This document shows positions 33,966-43,639 of a DNA stretch of 64,000 nucleotides, in pieces. The translations under genes and the position numbers were made by a program. The notes below the pieces were generated by a model. The model saw nothing but the letters and a program-made list of their open reading frames with translations. It had not been told where the DNA came from and searched no databases. Origin of the DNA: Bradyrhizobium lablabi (lineage in GTDB: Bacteria; Pseudomonadota; Alphaproteobacteria; Rhizobiales; Xanthobacteraceae); NCBI RefSeq assembly GCF_018129385.1, contig NZ_JAFCLN010000001.1, positions 1 through 64,000 of the forward strand, given 5' to 3'. Position 1 is the first letter of the stretch. Each line of letters starts with the position of its first letter.

Positions 33966-34032
33966 GAAAGACCGCTGCCGTGAACCAGCTCTAGAAACTT
34001 CGCAACATCCAACCTCGCAAGGAAAACCAAAA

Positions 34033-34533
34033 ATGACCAAAGCCGATCTGCAAAGCCCGACCGATCTCGGAACGGGCGCCAATCGGGATATCCCTGCCGC
34101 GCTGAGGGCCCTGCTCGCGGATGTTTTCGCGCTTTACCTGAAGACCAAGAATTTTCACTGGCACATGTCGGGTCCGCATTTCCGCGACTACCACCTGCTG
34201 CTGGATGAGCAGTCCGACCAGATTTTTGCCATGACCGACGACATCGCGGAGCGCGCACGCAAGATCGGCGGAACGACGCTGCGGTCGATCGGCCATATCG
34301 CACGCGAGCAGCGTATCCTCGACAACGATGCCGACTATGTCGACCCGCAGGACATGCTGGCGGAGCTGCGTAGCGACAACCAGCAACTGACGCGGGAAAT
34401 GCGGCGGGTGCACGAGCTCTGCGACGAATATAGCGACGTCGCGACAGCGAGCCTGCTGGAGAACTGGATCGATGAGACCGAACGCCGCGTCTGGTTCCTC
34501 TATGAAGCCGGCCGTACGGGCCCGCATGCATGA
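34033..34533 (+). CDS. dps: Dps-family DNA-protecting ferritin-like protein
   Basis: A 166-residue ferritin-like four-helix protein. The Dps dinuclear site is recognisable: YLKTKNFHWHMSGPHFRDYH followed by LLDEQSDQIFAMTDDIAERA, supplying the His, Asp and Glu ligands at the dimer interface. Dps dodecamers oxidise and store iron with hydrogen peroxide and can coat DNA in starvation and oxidative stress. Its position next to the catalase-like/cytochrome pair makes a peroxide-defence group. AAGGAAAA precedes the ATG. Confidence 0.92.
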   Translation: MTKADLQSPTDLGTGANRDIPAALRALLADVFALYLKTKNFHWHMSGPHFRDYHLLLDEQSDQIFAMTDDIAERARKIGGTTLRSIGHIAREQRILDNDADYVDPQDMLAELRSDNQQLTREMRRVHELCDEYSDVATASLLENWIDETERRVWFLYEAGRTGPHA

Positions 34534-34541
34534 GATGACGT

Positions 34542-35192
34542 ATGCGGTCCGACGTTGTGGCAACGATGAGCGGCCTGTCGGAGCTATCGCCGGAGCATGG
34601 CGCCACCGAGCGCCTGCTGCTGCGTGAGTTCTCGCATCGGATCAACAACGAACTCGCCTCCGTCATCGGCCTGGTCTCGGCGGCGGCGAGCCGTTGCCGC
34701 GACGATCAAGCCAGGGTCACCCTGACGTCGATCCAGGACCGTCTGAAGAATTTTGCCCGCATTCATCATTCGTTGCAGGCGCCGGAATACACCACGATGG
34801 TCGATCCGGCAGCCTATCTCCAGCAGCTTTGCCAGGCCATCAGCAGCTCAATGCTGGCGGGCGAGGGGATCGAACTGTTGCTCTCCGTCCATCCGCTGCG
34901 GATGGACTCCGAGCGCTGCTGGCTGCTGGGCATGATCGTGTTTGAACTGATCGCTGGCGCCGCGCACCACGTCTTCGATGGCAAGCCCGGTGCGATTCGG
35001 CTCGAGATATGGGCAACCGACTCATCGATCGAATGCTGCATCAGGGATAACGGTGCATCCACCGGCCTCCCGCCTGCGGAAGCCAGCCTGTCAATCGTTG
35101 AAGCGCTTGCCGCCAGCCTGCACGGAACGGTCGAGATGAAGCGCGCTCCGGACGGCACCAAAACGATCGTCAAACTCCCGCATAGCGCCTGA
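34542..35192 (+). CDS. Short HWE/HisKA_2-type kinase-like protein with altered N-box
   Basis: A 216-residue soluble protein with no sensor domain. The phosphoacceptor helix reads [20 protein letters not shown] (His32), the HisKA_2/HWE pattern. The ATPase half is small. The N-box is [18 protein letters not shown], with Gly139 where the Mg-ligating Asn is expected; the G1 box DNGASTG (169-175) is present. It may be a pseudokinase or a histidine phosphotransferase fed by another kinase. An internal ATG at 34566 is an alternative start. It lies eight bases after dps, suggesting co-expression with stress genes. Confidence 0.7.
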   Translation: MRSDVVATMSGLSELSPEHGATERLLLREFSHRINNELASVIGLVSAAASRCRDDQARVTLTSIQDRLKNFARIHHSLQAPEYTTMVDPAAYLQQLCQAISSSMLAGEGIELLLSVHPLRMDSERCWLLGMIVFELIAGAAHHVFDGKPGAIRLEIWATDSSIECCIRDNGASTGLPPAEASLSIVEALAASLHGTVEMKRAPDGTKTIVKLPHSA

Positions 35193-35230
35193 CTCGTTCC
35201 GAAGCCTGGATTTTAGAAACGGAGCCCGAC

Positions 35231-35704
35231 ATGACAGAAACTCGCCCGCCATTGCCGCCATTCACCCGTGAGACCGCCATCCAGAAGGTGCGCAGCGCCG
35301 AGGACGGCTGGAATTCCTGCGATCCGAAACGCGTCTCGCTGGTTTACACGCCGGACAGCTATTGGCGAAACCGGTCGGAGTTCTGCCACGGCCGAGAGGA
35401 GATCGTCGCGTTCCTCACGCGCAAATGGGCGAAGGAACTCGACTACCGTCTCATCAAGGAGCTGTGGGCATTCACCGACAATCGCATCGCTGTGCGCTTC
35501 GCCTACGAATGGCACGACGATTCCGGCAACTGGTTTCGCTCCTACGGCAACGAGAATTGGGAGTTTGCCGACAACGGGCTGATGCAGCGGCGCTTTGCCT
35601 GCATCAACGACTTGCCGATCAAGGAGTCCGATTGCAAGTGCCATTGGGATCGCTCCGGTCCGCGGCCCAAGGATCATCCGGGGCTTTCCGATCTCGGACT
35701 TTGA
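35231..35704 (+). CDS. NTF2-like protein, DUF1348 family
   Basis: A 157-residue protein of the NTF2/SnoaL fold in its DUF1348 branch: [40 protein letters not shown], and [20 protein letters not shown] are conserved in this group. Function is not established for the family; the fold often forms a cone-shaped pocket used by enzymes or binding proteins. GGAG precedes the ATG. A strong terminator follows 35 bases after the stop, ending this transcription unit. Confidence 0.85.
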   Translation: MTETRPPLPPFTRETAIQKVRSAEDGWNSCDPKRVSLVYTPDSYWRNRSEFCHGREEIVAFLTRKWAKELDYRLIKELWAFTDNRIAVRFAYEWHDDSGNWFRSYGNENWEFADNGLMQRRFACINDLPIKESDCKCHWDRSGPRPKDHPGLSDLGL

Positions 35705-35738
35705 CGGCGCGCACGTTCACCTCTTCGAATACAAATGG

Positions 35739-35775
35739 CTGAGGCCCGGGCTGGCAAACCTGGGCCTCAGTTTTT
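35739..35775 (+). terminator. Rho-independent terminator
   Basis: CTGAGGCCCGGG (35739-35750) pairs with CCTGGGCCTCAG (35759-35770), one G-U pair, loop CTGGCAAA, followed by five Ts. A textbook terminator for the DUF1348 unit. The remaining 225 bases to the hdeD-like gene hold no other feature I can support. Confidence 0.9.
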
Positions 35776-36000
35776 GCTCCGTTCGCACCTTGCACGCGCT
35801 TGCCGCTCGACCGTGATCGGCCGTCTCCATGTCCGTTCATTTCTGAAAGAGCCGTCCGCTCCTGCAAGACGACCGGGCCTGCCCGGCCATAATGTGCCGC
35901 GCAGGATTCACAGTCGACTTCGGCTGCGTCACCAGCCGGAGCCATCTCGCAAGACAGTTGGCCGCGAGCCGGTCAAGCGAGATCATTGAAAGGGTCGCCG

Positions 36001-36591
36001 ATGACGGATGCAGTCAATGTGAAGCCGACGCTGGGAACGGCCATCCACGCCATATCGGGCAAATGGGGCTGGTTCGTTGCCCTCGGTGTCGGCGAACTGA
36101 TCCTCGGCGGGATCGCATCGGCCAACCTGATGGCCGCCAATCTGGCGTCGGTGCTGGTGATCGGCGCGGCGATGGTCGTAGCCGGCATTTTCCAGATCAT
36201 TCATGCCTTCACGGCGCGGGGCCTGCGCGGCTTTTTGTTCTGGCAGCTCGCGGGCATCGTCTATGCAGCGGCGGGCGCCATCATCCTTTACGATCCGGTC
36301 TTTGCTTCGCTCACGCTGTCGCTGACAGTCGGCGTTTTCATGGTAGCCGCTGGCGTGATGCGGATATGGGCCGGCTTCCATGCTAGGCCGATGACCGGCT
36401 GGCGCTGGATCGTGGCGGCCGGTGTCTTGTCCTTTTGCGTCGGCGTCGTGATCGTCGCACTTTGGCCTGCGATCGGGCTGTGGCTGCTTGGCGCGATGCT
36501 GGTGGTCGACTTGATCTTCCAGGGGTGGGGATTGATCGCATTCGGCGTGGGCCTCAAGGCGCGCGCCTCCCGCCATTCGGACGCGGCATAG
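36001..36591 (+). CDS. HdeD-like acid-resistance membrane protein
   Basis: A 196-residue integral membrane protein with six hydrophobic segments, arranged as three tandem helix pairs (GELILGGIASANLMAANLAS, AGIVYAAAGAIILYDPVFA, GVLSFCVGVVIVALWPAI), the DUF308/HdeD pattern. HdeD is linked to acid resistance in E. coli at high cell density. ATG 36001 was chosen; five codons of open frame precede it. It is followed four bases later by fdhD, so the two are probably co-transcribed. Confidence 0.82.
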   Translation: MTDAVNVKPTLGTAIHAISGKWGWFVALGVGELILGGIASANLMAANLASVLVIGAAMVVAGIFQIIHAFTARGLRGFLFWQLAGIVYAAAGAIILYDPVFASLTLSLTVGVFMVAAGVMRIWAGFHARPMTGWRWIVAAGVLSFCVGVVIVALWPAIGLWLLGAMLVVDLIFQGWGLIAFGVGLKARASRHSDAA

Positions 36592-36594
36592 ATC

Positions 36595-37428
36595 ATGATC
36601 CCGTCGACATTCACGCGTCACGAGGAGATCGCATGGCGCGGCGGCAGCGCGACGGCGACGTCGCGCCTGGTCGCGGAAGAGGCCGCCGTGGCGCTGAGCT
36701 ATAACGGATCGACCCATGCCGTGATGATGGCGACTCCCGCCGACCTCGAGGATTTTGGCATCGGCTTTACCCTCACCGAAGGCATCGTCGAACGCGCCGG
36801 CGATATCGAAAGCGTCGAGGTCATTTCAAACGAACTCGGTATCGAGGTGCGGATGTGGCTCAATGGCGATCGCGCAGCTTCGCTGGCGGCGCGGCGGCGC
36901 GCCATGAGCGGTCCCGTCGGCTGCGGGCTATGCGGTATCGAAAGTCTCGAACAGGCGCGGCGGGCACCGCTCCAGGTGGCAAGTGGCGCCGCGTTCCACG
37001 CGCGGGACCTGCTCTCCGCCATGCAGTCGCTGGCACCGCTTCAGATTCTCAATCAGCAGACGCGATCCATGCATGCGGCGGCCTTTTGGCATCCGTCGAT
37101 GGGCATCGGGCCGGTACGCGAAGACGTCGGCCGGCACAACGCGCTCGACAAGCTCGCCGGCGCGATTGTCGGCTGGGGCCTGCCGGCCTCGGAAGGCGCG
37201 GTGCTGCTGACCAGCCGTGTTTCGGTGGAGATGGTCCAGAAGGCGGCGATGATCGGAGCCGGTGTGGTCATCGCCGTTTCGGCGCCGACGACACTCGCCA
37301 TCCGGACCGCGGAGGAAGCCGGCATCACCTTGCTGGCGATCGCGCGCGATGACGGATACGGCGTCTTCACACACCCGCATCGCATCGTCCTGCCCAAGAC
37401 CGCCCCAAGGCCGCAGCGCGCCGCGTAG
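36595..37428 (+). CDS. fdhD: Formate dehydrogenase accessory sulfurtransferase
   Basis: A 277-residue FdhD protein. The sulfur-carrying cysteines are in GPVGCGLCGIES (Cys110 and Cys113), and later REDVGRHNALDKLAGA and LTSRVSVEMVQKAAMIGAGV are FdhD hallmarks. FdhD transfers sulfur from IscS to the bis-MGD cofactor of formate dehydrogenases. Its likely client in this window is the FdhF/YdeP-like molybdoenzyme at 46609-48921. The gene sits between hdeD and fumC on the plus strand. Confidence 0.93.
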   Translation: MIPSTFTRHEEIAWRGGSATATSRLVAEEAAVALSYNGSTHAVMMATPADLEDFGIGFTLTEGIVERAGDIESVEVISNELGIEVRMWLNGDRAASLAARRRAMSGPVGCGLCGIESLEQARRAPLQVASGAAFHARDLLSAMQSLAPLQILNQQTRSMHAAAFWHPSMGIGPVREDVGRHNALDKLAGAIVGWGLPASEGAVLLTSRVSVEMVQKAAMIGAGVVIAVSAPTTLAIRTAEEAGITLLAIARDDGYGVFTHPHRIVLPKTAPRPQRAA

Positions 37429-37526
37429 CGTGAATCGCGCAAAATCGTTCGTATCGGGAAGCTTGCGAGCAGCCTTCGGGCGTAATGTTGAACTGCGGGG
37501 CGTACCATCAGGCGGAGAAGCAAGTG

Positions 37527-38972
37527 ATGAGCGGCGTTCGCAAGGAAACGGATAGCCTGGGTGAGGTCGACGTCCCCGCCGACAAGCTGTGGGGCGCGCA
37601 AACCCAGCGGTCGCTCGAACATTTCAGCATCGGCAAGGATCTGATGCCGCGCGAGATGATCGAGGCCTATGCCATCCTCAAGAAGGCCGCCGCCAATGCC
37701 AACCATGCCGGCAAACGCCTCGACAGCACGCGTCACAAGCTGATCGTCGAGGTTTGCGAGGAGATCCTCGCGGGACAGCATCACGACATGTTTCCGCTGC
37801 ACGTCTGGATGACGGGCAGCGGCACCCAGTTCAACATGAACGTCAACGAGGTGATCTCGAATCGTTGCTGCCAGCTCGCGGGAACGCCCCTTGGCAGCAA
37901 GGCGCCGGTTCATCCGAACGACCACGTCAACATGTCGCAATCGTCGAACGACAGCTTTCCGTCGGCGATGTATATCGCCGCGGCGGTCAATGTGACACGA
38001 CGTTTGCTCCCTGCGGTGCAGGCGCTGCGCGATGCGATCGACAGCAAGGCGCGCGAGTGGGACGGCATCGTCAAGATCGGCCGCACCCATATGCAGGATG
38101 CAACACCCGTCACGCTCGGTCAGGAATGGTCGGGCTATGCCGGGATGCTCGCGGACGATCTGGACCGCATCGACGATGCGCTCAAGGGCGTCTATCGGCT
38201 GGCGCTGGGCGGAACGGCCGTCGGCACCGGCATCAATGCGGCGCCGGGCTTTGCCGAGGCAGCGGCCGCGGAAATAGCGGATATCACCGGGCTGACATTC
38301 GTCACTGCGCCAAACAAGTTCACCGTGCAAGGCGCGCACGACGCGCTGGTGCAGCTTTCCGGAACGTTCCGTACGCTGGCGGTCTCGCTCTACAAGATCG
38401 CCAACGATATCCGCCTGATGTCCTGCGGTCCGCGCGCCGGATTTGCCGAGCTGATCATTCCGTCGAACGAGCCGGGCTCCTCGATCATGCCGGGCAAGGT
38501 CAATCCGACCCAGGCCGAGGCGCTGACGATGATCGCCGTGCAGGTGATGGCGAACGATGTCGCGGTCGGGTTCGGCGGCGCCAGCGGCTATCTGGAGATG
38601 AACGTCTACAAGCCGCTGATGATCCACAACATCACGCAGTCGATCGCCATCCTCGCTGACGGCTGCGCCAACTTCCGCCGTTTCCTGGTTGAAGGCACGG
38701 AGCCGAACCGAAAGAAGATCGCCGAATATCTGGAGCGCTCGCTGATGTTGGTCACCGCGCTGGCGCCGGTGATCGGCTACGACAAGGCTTCCCGGATCGC
38801 ACACCACGCGCTGGATCACGACCTCTCGCTCAAGGCGGCCGCACTGAAGCTCGGCTACGTCAGCGAGGCTGAATTCGACCGGATCGTCGATCCTGCCAAG
38901 ATGGTCAAGCCCTATGTCGCCAGCGAGGCGGCGGCAGGGAAAGACAAGCAAGTCATGGAGAGCGCAAGATGA
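37527..38972 (+). CDS. fumC: Class II fumarate hydratase
   Basis: A 481-residue class II fumarase, iron-independent and therefore tolerant of oxidants. The family signature [13 protein letters not shown] is near residue 317, and [20 protein letters not shown] and [20 protein letters not shown] are the other active-site regions. It interconverts fumarate and malate. The frame is open to 37485, but the ATG at 37527 gives the standard N-terminus. It overlaps the first cupin gene by four bases and lies three genes before mqo, making a fumarate-malate-oxaloacetate unit. Confidence 0.93.
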   Translation: MSGVRKETDSLGEVDVPADKLWGAQTQRSLEHFSIGKDLMPREMIEAYAILKKAAANANHAGKRLDSTRHKLIVEVCEEILAGQHHDMFPLHVWMTGSGTQFNMNVNEVISNRCCQLAGTPLGSKAPVHPNDHVNMSQSSNDSFPSAMYIAAAVNVTRRLLPAVQALRDAIDSKAREWDGIVKIGRTHMQDATPVTLGQEWSGYAGMLADDLDRIDDALKGVYRLALGGTAVGTGINAAPGFAEAAAAEIADITGLTFVTAPNKFTVQGAHDALVQLSGTFRTLAVSLYKIANDIRLMSCGPRAGFAELIIPSNEPGSSIMPGKVNPTQAEALTMIAVQVMANDVAVGFGGASGYLEMNVYKPLMIHNITQSIAILADGCANFRRFLVEGTEPNRKKIAEYLERSLMLVTALAPVIGYDKASRIAHHALDHDLSLKAAALKLGYVSEAEFDRIVDPAKMVKPYVASEAAAGKDKQVMESAR

Positions 38973-39358
38973 TCCGTTGCGTCAAATTGTGGACCGGTGC
39001 TGACCGCAAGTCGCACTTCGAGGAAGGAGCAATCGATCTCGAGCCCGGCGCAAGGGGCGACGCGCTCAGCGGAAAGTTTTCGATCAGTTCGGCCGCGCTC
39101 CATCAGACCGGCAAGGACCCGGTGCTGGGATGGCACACCGACGCCGTGCGGCAGCTTCTCATCACATTGAGCGGCGCCGTCGAGTTCGAAACGCCCGATG
39201 GTCGTTTCACGCTGTGCCAGGGCGATGTGCTCTACACCGAGGACACCGGCGGAACCGGCCACAACTGGCGCATGCTGGGCGAGGAGCCCTGGCGCCGTCT
39301 TTACGCGGTCCTCGATCCCGGTGCCGTCGTCCCGTTCCGGCCGACCGCCGCCCGGTAA
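38969..39358 (+). CDS. Small cupin protein, first of a tandem pair
   Basis: A 129-residue single-domain cupin: an [20 protein letters not shown] first motif and a [18 protein letters not shown] second motif. Only some of the usual metal ligands are evident (one His in each motif), so metal binding is uncertain. It is about 45 percent identical by eye to the next gene and opens with the same MIRCV(K/R)(L/I)WTG. ATGA overlap with fumC shows translational coupling. No function is known to me; a regulatory or stabilising role for fumarase is only a guess. Confidence 0.8.
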   Translation: MIRCVKLWTGADRKSHFEEGAIDLEPGARGDALSGKFSISSAALHQTGKDPVLGWHTDAVRQLLITLSGAVEFETPDGRFTLCQGDVLYTEDTGGTGHNWRMLGEEPWRRLYAVLDPGAVVPFRPTAAR

Positions 39359-39385
39359 ACACACAAGCACGACAGGAGTCCGACG

Positions 39386-39790
39386 ATGATCAGATGTGTG
39401 CGCATTTGGACGGGTGACGATGAAAATTCCTATTTCGAGGAAGGCGTCATCGAGCTTGCTGCTGGGCAGGGCAGCGAATGGCTGAGCACAAATGTCGATG
39501 TGGCGACCATCTCGTTCCAGGAGACCGAATCCGGCGGTGCCTTTTCATGGCACACCGCACCGGTGCGGCAGCTCGTCGTCACCATGAGCGGGACGCTCGA
39601 TTTCCAGACCCGCGGCGGCCAGCATTTCCTGCTGCACCCCGGCGACATCCTGCTTGCCGAAGATACCGCCGGCTCCGGCCATAGCTGGAAGCTGACGGAC
39701 GATTCCTCATGGCGGCGCGCGTATCTGGTGCTCAAGCCGAATGCGCCGGTGCCGTACCGCGCACGCAAGCGGCAGCCGGCCGCGGTCTAG
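39386..39790 (+). CDS. Small cupin protein, second of a tandem pair
   Basis: A 134-residue paralogue of the preceding cupin, 27 bases downstream. It shares the MIRCVRIWTGDDENSYFEEG start, the FSWHTAPVRQLVVTMSGTLD cupin motif 1 and GDILLAEDTAGSGHSWKL motif 2. The two copies have diverged mainly in the first half. Retention of both between fumC and mqo suggests that the pair works as a heteromer or on two related ligands; this is inference. Confidence 0.8.
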   Translation: MIRCVRIWTGDDENSYFEEGVIELAAGQGSEWLSTNVDVATISFQETESGGAFSWHTAPVRQLVVTMSGTLDFQTRGGQHFLLHPGDILLAEDTAGSGHSWKLTDDSSWRRAYLVLKPNAPVPYRARKRQPAAV

Positions 39791-39820
39791 ACGTCGTCTC
39801 GAAAGCCAAAGGAGATTGCA

Positions 39821-41365
39821 ATGACTTCAGCCGTCAATAGCGAACCGGATGTAGTGCTGATCGGTGCCGGCATCATGAGCGCCACCCTTGGCACCTTCCT
39901 GAAGGAGCTCGAGCCCTCGCTCACCATCTCGACGTTCGAAACACTGGAGGACTGCGGGCTCGAAAGCTCGGAGGCCTGGAACAACGCCGGCACCGGCCAC
40001 GCTGCCAATTGCGAAATGAATTATACGCCGCAGCGCGCCGACGGCAGCGTCGACATCTCCCGCGCGCTGGAAGTCAATGTCGAGTTCGATCTCTCGCGGC
40101 AGTTCTGGTCCCACCTCGTTGGGAAGGGCGCGATAGCGGATCCGCGCGCCTTCATCCATCCGTGTCCGCATATGAGCTTCGTGCATGATGCCGCCAATAT
40201 CGGCTTCCTGCGCAAGCGGTTCGACGCGATGTCGGCCCATCACTGCTATGAGGGCATGGAATACACCGAAGACCGCAACAAGCTGGGCGAATGGACGCCG
40301 CTGGTCGTGGAGGGCCGAAGCGCGGACGAACCGGTCGCCGCGACACGCATCATCAGCGGCACCGACGTAGATTACGGCGCCTTGACCCGTCTTCTGGTCA
40401 GCCATCTGGCCGCGCAGCCCGGATGCCAGGTGCACTACAAGAACCGTGTCATCGATCTCGTTCGAGAGGAGGAGAAAGGACGCTGGCTGGTCAAGGTCCA
40501 GGATCTTGACAGCGGCGAGGTACACGCCGTGAAGGCCAAATTCGTGTTCATCGGCGCCGGCGGCGGCGCGCTGCCGCTGCTCCAGAAGTCCGGCATTCCC
40601 GAAGGCAAGGGCTATGGCGGCTTCCCGGTCAGCGGAATCTGGCTGCGCTGCGACGATCCGGAGATCAGCAAGCGTCACCATGCGAAGGTTTACGGCAAGG
40701 CCGCCGTCGGTTCACCGCCGATGTCGGTCCCGCACCTCGACACGCGCATCATCGGCGGACAGCGTTCGCTGCTGTTCGGTCCATATGCCGGCTTCTCCAG
40801 CAAGTTCCTCAAGCACGGATCGCTGCTCGATCTGTTCGAATCGGTGAGGCCTGCCAACATCAAGCCGCTGCTCTCGGTTGCGCGCGACAATTTCGACCTC
40901 ACCGAATACCTGGTGGGTCAGCTCCTGCAATCGGAGAGCCATCGGCTGGCGACGCTGGACGAATATTTCCCCAACGCTGATCCGAAGGACTGGAAGCTAC
41001 AGGTCGCCGGGCAGCGGGTGCAGATCATCAAGCCTGACGTCAAGCGCGGCGGCCTGCTGGAGTTCGGCACGGAGCTGGTCGGCGCATCCGATCAATCCCT
41101 GGTGGCGTTGCTCGGCGCCTCGCCGGGCGCATCCACTGCCGCCTTCATCGCGATCGAGGTGCTGGAGAAATGCTTTGCGGGCCAACTGACGGCGAGCGGT
41201 TGGCTGCCGAAGCTGAAGCAGATCATCCCATCTTACGGCGTGTCGCTGATCAAAGATGCGGAGCTGACCCGGCAAATCCGCGCAAGGACTGCCGAGGTCC
41301 TCAAGATCGACAATGCGACAAGCCCGTCGGCCACATCGGCGGTGCGCTCCAGGGTCGATGCCTGA
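39821..41365 (+). CDS. mqo: Malate:quinone oxidoreductase
   Basis: A 514-residue FAD enzyme of the Mqo family. The FAD-binding start is DVVLIGAGIMSATLGTFLKE, and ESSEAWNNAGTGHAANCEMN, GYGGFPVSGIWLRC and LLFGPYAGFSSKFLK are conserved. It oxidises malate to oxaloacetate at the membrane and passes electrons directly to quinone, without NAD. AAGGAGA precedes the ATG. With fumC upstream and quinol oxidase genes downstream it could form a short electron path from fumarate-derived malate to oxygen. Confidence 0.95.
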   Translation: MTSAVNSEPDVVLIGAGIMSATLGTFLKELEPSLTISTFETLEDCGLESSEAWNNAGTGHAANCEMNYTPQRADGSVDISRALEVNVEFDLSRQFWSHLVGKGAIADPRAFIHPCPHMSFVHDAANIGFLRKRFDAMSAHHCYEGMEYTEDRNKLGEWTPLVVEGRSADEPVAATRIISGTDVDYGALTRLLVSHLAAQPGCQVHYKNRVIDLVREEEKGRWLVKVQDLDSGEVHAVKAKFVFIGAGGGALPLLQKSGIPEGKGYGGFPVSGIWLRCDDPEISKRHHAKVYGKAAVGSPPMSVPHLDTRIIGGQRSLLFGPYAGFSSKFLKHGSLLDLFESVRPANIKPLLSVARDNFDLTEYLVGQLLQSESHRLATLDEYFPNADPKDWKLQVAGQRVQIIKPDVKRGGLLEFGTELVGASDQSLVALLGASPGASTAAFIAIEVLEKCFAGQLTASGWLPKLKQIIPSYGVSLIKDAELTRQIRARTAEVLKIDNATSPSATSAVRSRVDA

Positions 41366-41408
41366 GCAGTCGCAAGCCGGCACCCGTGGGCGCCGGCAAC
41401 CGACTGTG

Positions 41409-42095
41409 ATGAGTTGCGCAATGGCGATGGAAGCGGCATCCCCGGGACTGGCGGCGAACGGGCAGGTGAGCGCGGATGCGCCGGAGCAATCGCTCGCCGT
41501 TGCCTGTCTGCTGACCATGTCGGGTGGCTTCCTTGATGCCTTCAGTTGGCTTTCACTCGGCGGTGTCTTTGCCAATTCGCAGACCGGCAATGTCGTTTTC
41601 CTCGGGATGAATCTCGCGCTGGGCAACTGGCATCAGGCGGCCCATCATGTTCCGCCCATCCTTGCCTTCCTCGCGGGAGCGTGGGTGGCGCGCCGCGCCA
41701 AAGCGCCACTGCTCTGCCTGACCGCCGAGATCGTCGGGCTCACGGCCGTCATGCTGTTGCTGCTGCTTCACCGCCTGCCGGGACCGCTCGCGATTATCGG
41801 AATGTCCTTTGGAGTTGCGCTTCAGACTGCCAGCTTCCGCCAGGTCGAGCATTGGAAATACATTTCGGTCACCGTGACCGGAAATTTCCTTCGCGCCGTG
41901 GAGCAGTTGACATCGACGGGCGATCGTGAGGCGGCGCGTGGCGCAAGGACGATGCTCACGATATGCCTGATGTTCCTGCTCGGCGCCGTTACCGGCGGCT
42001 TTACAACGGTCCGCCTTGGCGCGAGCAGCCTCATCGTACCGCTCGCGCTCCTCGTGACGGCACTGTGGCTGTGCGGCCGGCCCCGCCTTCGCTGA
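41409..42095 (+). CDS. DUF1275 (YoaK-like) membrane protein
   Basis: About 228 residues with six hydrophobic segments and the DUF1275 signatures LTMSGGFLDAFSWL, FANSQTGNVVFLG and YISVTVTGNFLRAVEQL. Function in the family is not established. The start is uncertain: ATGs at 41358 (overlapping the mqo stop), 41409 and 41421 are in frame; 41409 is chosen provisionally. It lies between mqo and cydA on the same strand. Confidence 0.8.
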   Translation: MSCAMAMEAASPGLAANGQVSADAPEQSLAVACLLTMSGGFLDAFSWLSLGGVFANSQTGNVVFLGMNLALGNWHQAAHHVPPILAFLAGAWVARRAKAPLLCLTAEIVGLTAVMLLLLLHRLPGPLAIIGMSFGVALQTASFRQVEHWKYISVTVTGNFLRAVEQLTSTGDREAARGARTMLTICLMFLLGAVTGGFTTVRLGASSLIVPLALLVTALWLCGRPRLR

Positions 42096-42224
42096 CGCAA
42101 CCCCGAGCGGTCAACCAACCATGCGGATTCGCAAGGCTGCATTCCATTCCGGAAGCCGGCCGCGCCGGACGCAGCTAGCGTCGGTGCCGATCGACTTTCG
42201 GGCCATGGGGCCGGGAGAATTTTG

Positions 42225-43637
42225 ATGGACGCCACCGCATTGCTTCTGTCGCGAATCCAGTTCGGGTTCACGATCTCGTTTCACATCATCTTTCCGGCCT
42301 TCACCATCGGCCTCGCCGCATGGCTCACGGTGCTGGAAGCTCTGCATTTGCGCACCGGCAAGCAGGTCTATCAGGTACTGTTCGAGTTCTGGCTGAAGAT
42401 TTTCGGCATTGCCTTCGGCCTCGGCGTCGTCTCGGGCGTCGTGATGGGATTCCAGTTCGGCACGAACTGGAGCGAACTGTCAAAGATGTCGGGTCCGATC
42501 CAGGGGCCGCTGCTGTCGTATGAGACGTTTACCGCCTTCATGCTGGAAGCGAGTTTCTTCGGCATTCTCGTCTTCGGCAGAAATCGCGTTCGTCCGGGCT
42601 TCTATCTCTTCTCCGTGGCGATGGTGGCGCTGGGCACGACGCTCTCGGCGTTCTGGATCATGATCAACAATAGCTGGATGCAGGTGCCGGTCGGCTATGT
42701 CGAGCAGAACGGCGTTTTTGTTCCCGTCGACTGGCTGAAGATCATCTTCAACCAGGTCGCCATGGTGCGCTTCGTGCACATGCTGCTCGCCGCCTATCTC
42801 ACCAGCGCCTTCTGCGTCGCGGCGACCGGGGCGTGGTACGCGCTGCGCAACATCCATTATGCAGAGGCCCGCGTGATGCTGCGCATGGGCCTGTTCCTTG
42901 CAGCGGTCCTGCTGCCGGTGCAGCTCGCGTTCGGGCATTTCGTCGGCGACTACGTGCACGACCATCAGCCGGCCAAATTCGCGGCAATCGAGGCGCGCTG
43001 GCATGACGAGCAGCCGGCCAGCGAAGTGATCATCGCGATTCCCGACGAGGCGACCCAATCGAACCGCTACGAGTTCAAGATCCCCGTGCTCGGCAGCATC
43101 ATCGCGAGCATGAGCACGACCTCCAAAGAGGTCGGGCTGACCTCGTTCCCGCCGGAGGACCGGCCGCCGGTGCTGATCCCCTTCATGACTTTCCGCGTCA
43201 TGGTCGGCTGCGGCCTGATCATGCTTGGGCTGGCGTGGTTCGGCTCCTGGTTGATCTATCGCAATCGGCTTCAGCAAACCCGCTGGCTGTTGTGGGGTAT
43301 CTTCTTCAGCTTCCCGCTGCCCTTCATTGCGACGCTCGCCGGCTGGTACACTGCCGAAATCGGCCGCCAGCCCTGGGTCGTCTATGGCGTGCTGCGTACC
43401 GCAAAAGCCATGACGCCGTTCCTGACGGCGCATGCGGCTGCGACCACGCTGATCCTGTTCGCCGCGGTCTACGCCTTCATCTTCTCGTTCGGCATCTACT
43501 TCATCTACCGGCTGCTGCGCGCCGGTCCCGTCGGCTCGCTGGCCGCGGTTCCGACCGGCGCCGTACCAAACCGGCCGATGTCGCTGGCCGATCCGACATC
43601 CGTCTCGCAGCGTCATTTCGTTCAGCCAGGAGAATAG
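42225..43637 (+). CDS. cydA: Cytochrome bd/CIO-type quinol oxidase subunit I
   Basis: A 470-residue membrane protein with about nine helices. Heme-ligand regions are SRIQFGFTISFHIIFPAFTI (distal helix), MLEASFFGILVFGRNRV and NNSWMQVPVGY; GWYTAEIGRQPWVVYGVLRT is the conserved quinol-side loop. The short Q-loop region and lack of the long C-terminal Q-loop insertion of E. coli CydA place it in the cyanide-insensitive oxidase (CIO) group. It oxidises quinol and reduces oxygen without proton pumping. GGGAGAA precedes ATG 42225. Confidence 0.93.
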   Translation: MDATALLLSRIQFGFTISFHIIFPAFTIGLAAWLTVLEALHLRTGKQVYQVLFEFWLKIFGIAFGLGVVSGVVMGFQFGTNWSELSKMSGPIQGPLLSYETFTAFMLEASFFGILVFGRNRVRPGFYLFSVAMVALGTTLSAFWIMINNSWMQVPVGYVEQNGVFVPVDWLKIIFNQVAMVRFVHMLLAAYLTSAFCVAATGAWYALRNIHYAEARVMLRMGLFLAAVLLPVQLAFGHFVGDYVHDHQPAKFAAIEARWHDEQPASEVIIAIPDEATQSNRYEFKIPVLGSIIASMSTTSKEVGLTSFPPEDRPPVLIPFMTFRVMVGCGLIMLGLAWFGSWLIYRNRLQQTRWLLWGIFFSFPLPFIATLAGWYTAEIGRQPWVVYGVLRTAKAMTPFLTAHAAATTLILFAAVYAFIFSFGIYFIYRLLRAGPVGSLAAVPTGAVPNRPMSLADPTSVSQRHFVQPGE

Positions 43638-43639
43638 CG

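Noticed and set aside
31894-34050. General stress (EcfG-type) promoters of form GGAAC-N16/17-CGTT upstream of the stress genes
   Set aside because: GGAAC occurs near 32140 and 32266 but the second element is missing or wrongly spaced.
37053-38951. A 632-codon minus-strand frame opposite fdhD and fumC
   Set aside because: Antisense shadow; both plus-strand genes show complete family motifs.
43235-43639. N-terminal extension of cydB into cydA
   Set aside because: The subunit II homology starts at ATG 43640, which has an AGGAGA ribosome binding site.
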